DNA from: Limonium bicolor | Taxonomy: Eukaryota; Streptophyta; Magnoliopsida; Caryophyllales; Plumbaginaceae | NCBI GenBank assembly: GCA_023374045.1 | Contig: CM041778.1 | Location: 403,866,438-403,930,437 of the forward strand | Direction of reading: 5' to 3' | Length of the DNA: 64,000 nucleotides | Shown: positions 60,245-64,000 of the stretch, piece after piece | How the letters are laid out: every line of letters starts with the position of its first letter | How positions within the stretch are numbered: position 1 is the stretch's first letter | Made by a program: the position numbers and the translations under genes | Notes under the pieces: generated by a model | Told to the model about the DNA's origin: nothing | What the model saw: only the letters and a program-made list of their open reading frames with translations | Databases searched by the model: none

Positions 60245-60266
60245 GTTAGCCACGTGGGTGGCTAAC
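60245..60266 (+). repeat. Conserved 22-bp LTR hairpin containing a G-box
   Basis: Fourth identical copy, about 90 bp before the LTR end, preceded by 'ccttg' and followed by 'ggcgtgtaacacc' as in the others. Confidence 0.8.
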
Positions 60267-60362
60267 GGCGTGTAACACCATTGAAATAAGTAATGTGATG
60301 GGTTGAGTTTCCGCTGCAATGTGTTGTTTAGTGTACGGTGGTGGTTGGGGTGTTACATGATG

Positions 60363-61545
60363 AAAAGCCATGAGCAACTCATGGAGAGCAATGCTCAGCA
60401 GGCAACAAAAGTAAGTACTCTGCAGAAAGTGGTTGAGCAGATGGCTATGAACTCCTACCCCCAGCAAGCTAAGTCGATGATTTCCCGATCATCTACAATC
60501 CCTCCAGGCTATGCACCTCTGTCCCAATCATCTCCCGTTATTTCTTCTACGCAATGTGGTGGGCCTCATGACTATGAACAATGCCCCCAACTACAAGAAT
60601 TAAAAGCAGCAGAGGAGGCAAACTATCTCACCAACAATTCAGGATACAGACAACCTTGGCAACGTAACATGCAATCCAACCTTCGCTACTCAAACACCGA
60701 CAATATCCAAAACCCACATACACTTCAACCATCTCAAAATTACAGACCTCAGTCCAATTTCAAGGAGGCCAAAGGCAATATCAACAACAGCCTTATGGCA
60801 ATGAAGCTTCTTCGAGTCGACCACTCAACCTCCTTCGAATCCTGAGTCTGAAATGTCTCAAATGCAAGAGATGTTTAAAGCATGATGGGTAAGTCCCGAG
60901 ACACGCAAGAGGAGGTCGCAGCCTGCGCAAAGACCAAAAAGCCTTGCAATCTCAGATTCAACAGTTACTACCCAACAAAGACCACCTGGTCAATTCCCTT
61001 CACAGACAAACCCTAATCCAAAAGAGCAAGCAAATTCAATCCTTATAGACGATGGCACATTCCAATCAACAAACTTGTGCAGTCTCCTTAAGGAGTGGAA
61101 GGGAACTTGCCACCAGAAAAGGAAAAGAAAAAGAAAATCATGAAGAGGCCTACATCAATGATGAAGACACAACCAATCCAGCCTCACCTCCCTCAAAATC
61201 CAAGTTCCTACTCCTACTACCACCTCCATCTCGAGTTACCATCGACATTCCATCTTCCACTCCTAAAAACAGTGAACTCCCATTTCCCAACAGAATGAAA
61301 AAGAAACACCTAGATGAGCAGTTTCCAAATTCTTGAGCATTTTCAAGAAACTGACCCTCGACATACCTCTAATTGATGCTTTGCAAGAGATGCCTAACTA
61401 CGCCAAATTTCTAAAGGATCTCTTAACAAAGAAGAAGAAGAAACCTGGAAAAGAAACAGTGCACCTCACAGGAATGCTCTGCTGCCCTTCTTCGAGCACT
61501 CCCTCCCAAACAAACAGATCCGGGAAATCCCGTAATCCCGTGTTT
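60363..61545 (+). pseudogene. Gypsy gag, C-terminal part with zinc knuckle
   Basis: The frame to 60842 is a Gln/Asn/Ser-rich gag tail with 'CGGPHDYEQCPQ', the Athila/Tat-type zinc knuckle. Further frames give the linker to protease: a charged stretch at 61052-61336 ('SLRSGRELATRK'), and 'LQEMPNYAKFLKDLLTKKKK' at 61378-61440, a conserved gag-protease junction motif in this branch. There are frame breaks near 60845, 61050 and 61340. Confidence 0.85.
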
Positions 61546-61938
61546 TAGGTGAGTGGACTGTGGAAGCGGTTTATGCGACCTGGGAGCCAGCATTAATATC
61601 ATGCCCTACGCCACCTTCTTGAAAGTAAAAGGAGGAGAATGCAACCGGTTCCTTTCAAACTCCAACTAGCAGAGATCAGAGATCAAGCCCATGGGAATAG
61701 TCCGAGATCTGATAGTTGGAGTCTCTCGCTTTATCTTTCCAGCTGACTTCGTCATTCTAGAAATGGATGACGATGTTGAGGTTCCCCTGATTCTAGGTCG
61801 ACCGTTTCTAAGTACTGCCAAAGCCATCATTGATGTCCACGATGGGAAAATCACTCTGCGGTACGAGGACGAAACGATCGAATTCGACATGCAGAAAATG
61901 ATGAAGAAGAGTCTAACTTTTCTCCTCATGCTAAGACA
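61546..61938 (+). pseudogene. Gypsy aspartic protease
   Basis: The catalytic 'DLGA' is at 61577-61588 in the context 'CDLGASINIMPY'. A frame break follows near 61660. The second half (61691-61948) reads 'RFIFPADFVILEMDDDVEVP' and 'LILGRPFLSTAKAIIDV', the flap and ILGR signature of Athila/Tat proteases. It would cut the Gag-Pol polyprotein. Confidence 0.87.
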
Positions 61939-63040
61939 GTGGGATTAACAGATGATGAGGAGGAGGAAGGCGATTTTTCTACAGATGAGGACATGTATTC
62001 CCTATCTTCCATCCCGAAAGCTGAAACTGAACCGCTAGAGCAAGTATTATTTACTTCTCTAGAAGAAAAGGTGGAGGATCCGGAAGTTAACGCCATGCTG
62101 GCGTATATAGAAAAAGGAAAACATGGTTATCAAGCCTACAGGCCACCAATCGAAGAACTCGACAGAAAACCTCAAAAATCAATTCCATCAATAGAACAAC
62201 CACCAGAGCTCGAGCTTAAAGAGCTACCTTCTAAACTCAAGTATGCCTTCTTAGCTGAAGATGACCATTTGCCTGTCATTATTTCCTCTTCTCTGAATTC
62301 CGGGGAGGAAGCAAGGCTACTCGAGGTATTGAAGAAACACAGAACAGCGATCGGGTGGACTATTGCTGATATAAAAGGAATTGACCCCTCCTATTGCACG
62401 CACCACATCTATATGGAGGAAAACTACAAGTCTATCAGGCAACCCCAACGTCGGCTAAACCCTAACCTCAAGGAGGTAGTTAAAAAGGAGGTTCTGAAAC
62501 TCCTAGATGCGAACATCATTTATCCTATCTCTGACAGTCCATGGGTAAGCCCTGTACAAGTTGTCCCGAAGAAGGGGGGCATCGAAGCTGTTATAAATGA
62601 TAAGGGAGAGGCTATCCCTCAAAGAAAAATCACAGGTTGGCGCATGTGTATCGACTATCCGCTTAAACTTGGCAACCAGGAAGGATCATTTCCCTCTCCC
62701 CTTTATCGATCAGATGTTAGAACGACTAGCAGGGCAAGAGTACTACTGTTTTTAGATGGGTTCTCAGGGTATTTCCAAATACCAATCGCACCAGAGGACC
62801 AGGACAAGACCACTTTACTTGTCCATACGGTACCTTTGCATACAGACGAATGCCCTTCGGTCTATGTAATGCCCCTGCTACCTTCCAGAGATGCATGCAA
62901 GCATATTCGCTGATTTCATCGAACAGAGCATAGAGGTCTTTATGGATGACTTCTCGTCTATGGCTCTAGTTTTGATAAATGCTTGGCACAACTTGATTTG
63001 ATCCTAGGACGGTGTGAGGATACAAATCTCGTTTTGAACT
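61939..63040 (+). pseudogene. Gypsy reverse transcriptase, frame-broken in the core
   Basis: The 324-codon frame 61939-62913 starts with an acidic linker, then 'LPSKLKYAFLAEDDHLPVII', 'AIGWTIADIKGIDPSYCTH' and 'ISDSPWVSPVQVVPKKGG', then 'FLDGFSGYFQIPIAPEDQDK' with a catalytic Asp. Between about 62670 and 62750 the family motif is in another frame, and from about 62810 it shifts again, so the catalytic 'FMDD' (62939-62950) is out of the main frame. The breaks are one-base changes in homopolymers. Usual metal-binding residues are present. Copies the element RNA into DNA. Confidence 0.9.
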
Positions 63041-63725
63041 GGGAAAAATGTCATTTTATGGTCAAGGACGGGATTGTCCTTGGACATAAAATATCGCTGA
63101 AGGAATAGAGGTGGATAAGGCCAAGGTAGAGGTTATCGAGAAATTACCGGCACCAACTACTGTTAAAGACATTCGAGCGTTTCTCGGGCATGCAGGATTC
63201 TATCGGCGGTTTATACAAGACTTCTCAAAAATCACTAAACCATTGACCGACCTGCTACAGAAAGACGCCCCGTTTCATTTTGATGAAAGGTGTTCAGCTG
63301 CTTTCAAAACTATAACACAAAAATTGGTATCAGCACCTGTTGTCATACCACCCGACTGGTCTCTTCCGTTTGAGATCATGTGTGATGCAAGTGACTACGC
63401 CGTGGGGGCAGCTCTATGCCAGAAAAAAGAGAAAATTTTGAGAGTGATTGCTTATGCCAGTAGGACACTAAACGACGCCCAGAAAAACTATACGACCACT
63501 GAAAAAGAGCTTCTGGCTATAGTATTCTCCCTTGATAAGTTCAGGTCGTACTTATGGGGAAGCAAAGTCATAGTGCACACAGACCACTCTGCTCTCAAAT
63601 ACCTATTTGCAAAACAAGAAGCCAAGCCTCGCTTGTTGCGCTGGATTCTTCTACTACAGGAGTTTGACATAGAAGTCAAAGACAAGAGCGGAAAATTAAA
63701 TGTCGTCGCTGACCATCTCTCCCGG
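63041..63725 (+). CDS. Gypsy RT connection and RNase H domain
   Basis: An uninterrupted frame (63111-63950) with the RT thumb '[15 protein letters not shown]', then RNase H: '[12 protein letters not shown]' (first Asp), '[20 protein letters not shown]' (Glu), '[14 protein letters not shown]' (second Asp) and '[10 protein letters not shown]' (last Asp). This is a complete Ty3/gypsy RNase H, which removes RNA from the RNA-DNA hybrid. It is part of a polyprotein, not a separate gene, and does not have its own start. Confidence 0.9.
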
Positions 63726-64000
63726 TTAGTACTCCTACTGATAGTGTGCCTATCAACGAATTCTTCCCCGATGAGACTGCTTTTCTATCACCAAGTACAA
63801 GAGCCATGGTATGCGGACCTGGCCAATTATCTAGTCTCTGGAACAATACCCTATGATCTATCTTACTCCCAGAAGAAGAAATTTCTTTCTGATCAAAGCA
63901 TTATTTCTGGGAAGATCCGTATTTGTTCCGAGTCTGTGCTGATGGGTTGATTCGCCGGTGTCTCCCTGAAGATGAGGTTTACAGCGTCATACATTTTTGT
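63726..64000 (+). pseudogene. Gypsy integrase, N-terminal start, truncated by window end
   Basis: After RNase H come '[13 protein letters not shown]' and '[10 protein letters not shown]', then in a shifted frame from about 63900 the N-terminal integrase text ending 'IRRCLPEDE'. This is the region just before the zinc-binding HHCC domain of Athila/Tat integrases. The catalytic core is beyond the window. Confidence 0.8.

Larger units (their letters stand above)
55708..60357 (+). mobile_element. Solo LTR, 4650 bp, with 5-bp TSD TGATG
   Basis: It starts TGAACTACCCC and ends GGGGTGTTACA, with TGATG on both sides (55703-55707 and 60358-60362), and gag reading continues across the insertion. It is the longest copy of the hairpin-array LTR family. 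It matches 1-1863 and 9420-11298 in reverse over its first 1.9 kb, and carries the array at 58131-58378, the conserved block at about 59890-60030 and the 22-bp hairpin at 60245-60266. No internal region is present. Confidence 0.95.
52436..64000 (+). mobile_element. Athila/Tat-like Ty3/gypsy element, right end outside window
   Basis: Order: 5' LTR (52436-54412), tRNA-Asp-type PBS (54416), repeat-rich leader, gag, protease, reverse transcriptase, RNase H and the start of integrase. Gag is split by a solo LTR (55708-60357). The RT and protease motifs ('LPVIISSSLN', 'AIGWTIADIKGIDPSYCTH', 'VPLILGRPFL') are those of the Athila/Tat branch. The element inserted into the LINE; its left flank TAGAG (52431-52435) should be half of the TSD. 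Confidence 0.9.

Noticed and set aside
1..64000. CRISPR arrays, rRNA, tRNA genes, riboswitches or bacterial-type operons
   Set aside because: None seen. The tRNA-like words are primer binding sites, and the regular arrays are LTR hairpin repeats in a plant genome.

Overview
This window is nuclear DNA of a flowering plant, most likely a eudicot. It is AT-rich and almost entirely made of nested transposable elements: Ty3/gypsy and Ty1/copia LTR retrotransposons, L1-type LINEs, Mutator-like elements and a probable CACTA end. The only convincingly intact host gene is a three-exon F-box/FBD/LRR gene. I could not determine the species.

Layout. 1-33.7 kb is a stack of insertions in a minus-strand copia element. 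A plus-strand long-LTR gypsy element (internal 3' part 15120-17096 and 22201-22323, 3' LTR 22324-26572) sits in the copia reverse transcriptase. It was itself hit by a 5.1-kb solo LTR (17097-22200, TSD GTTTA) and by a minus-strand LTR (11299-15119). That LTR was then invaded by a young minus-strand element (1-11298) with 4.56-kb LTRs and no recognisable pol. The copia gag is split by another solo LTR (28659-32819, TSD GCCAC). 34-47 kb is lower-copy: a MITE, a 543-bp foldback Mutator-type MITE, a 5'-truncated LINE with an 18-bp TSD, the F-box gene, a Raf-like kinase scrap, a Pack-MULE carrying part of an NPH3/BTB gene, an inverted LINE 3' fragment, and a probable CACTA end with a purine-only tract. 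47.2-52.4 kb is a degenerate L1 LINE. 52.4-64 kb is a plus-strand Athila/Tat-like gypsy element that runs off the window and is split by a 4.65-kb solo LTR (55708-60357, TSD TGATG).

The most unusual signal is in the long-LTR family. Four copies (6740, 22324, 28659, 55708) each carry, 2.2-2.7 kb from the LTR 5' end, an array of hairpins repeated about every 72 bp. Position and period are the same in all four, but the stem sequence differs between copies and is homogeneous within each array. The family also has a duplicated 'hairpin plus polypurine tract' module, 1.33 kb inside the 3' LTR, seen in two separate copies. Clade names for elements without pol are inference from LTR ends, PBS and PPT. 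Many frame breaks are single-base indels, and the LTR pair at 1/9420 differs almost only by single-base gaps, so some breaks may be consensus errors rather than biology.
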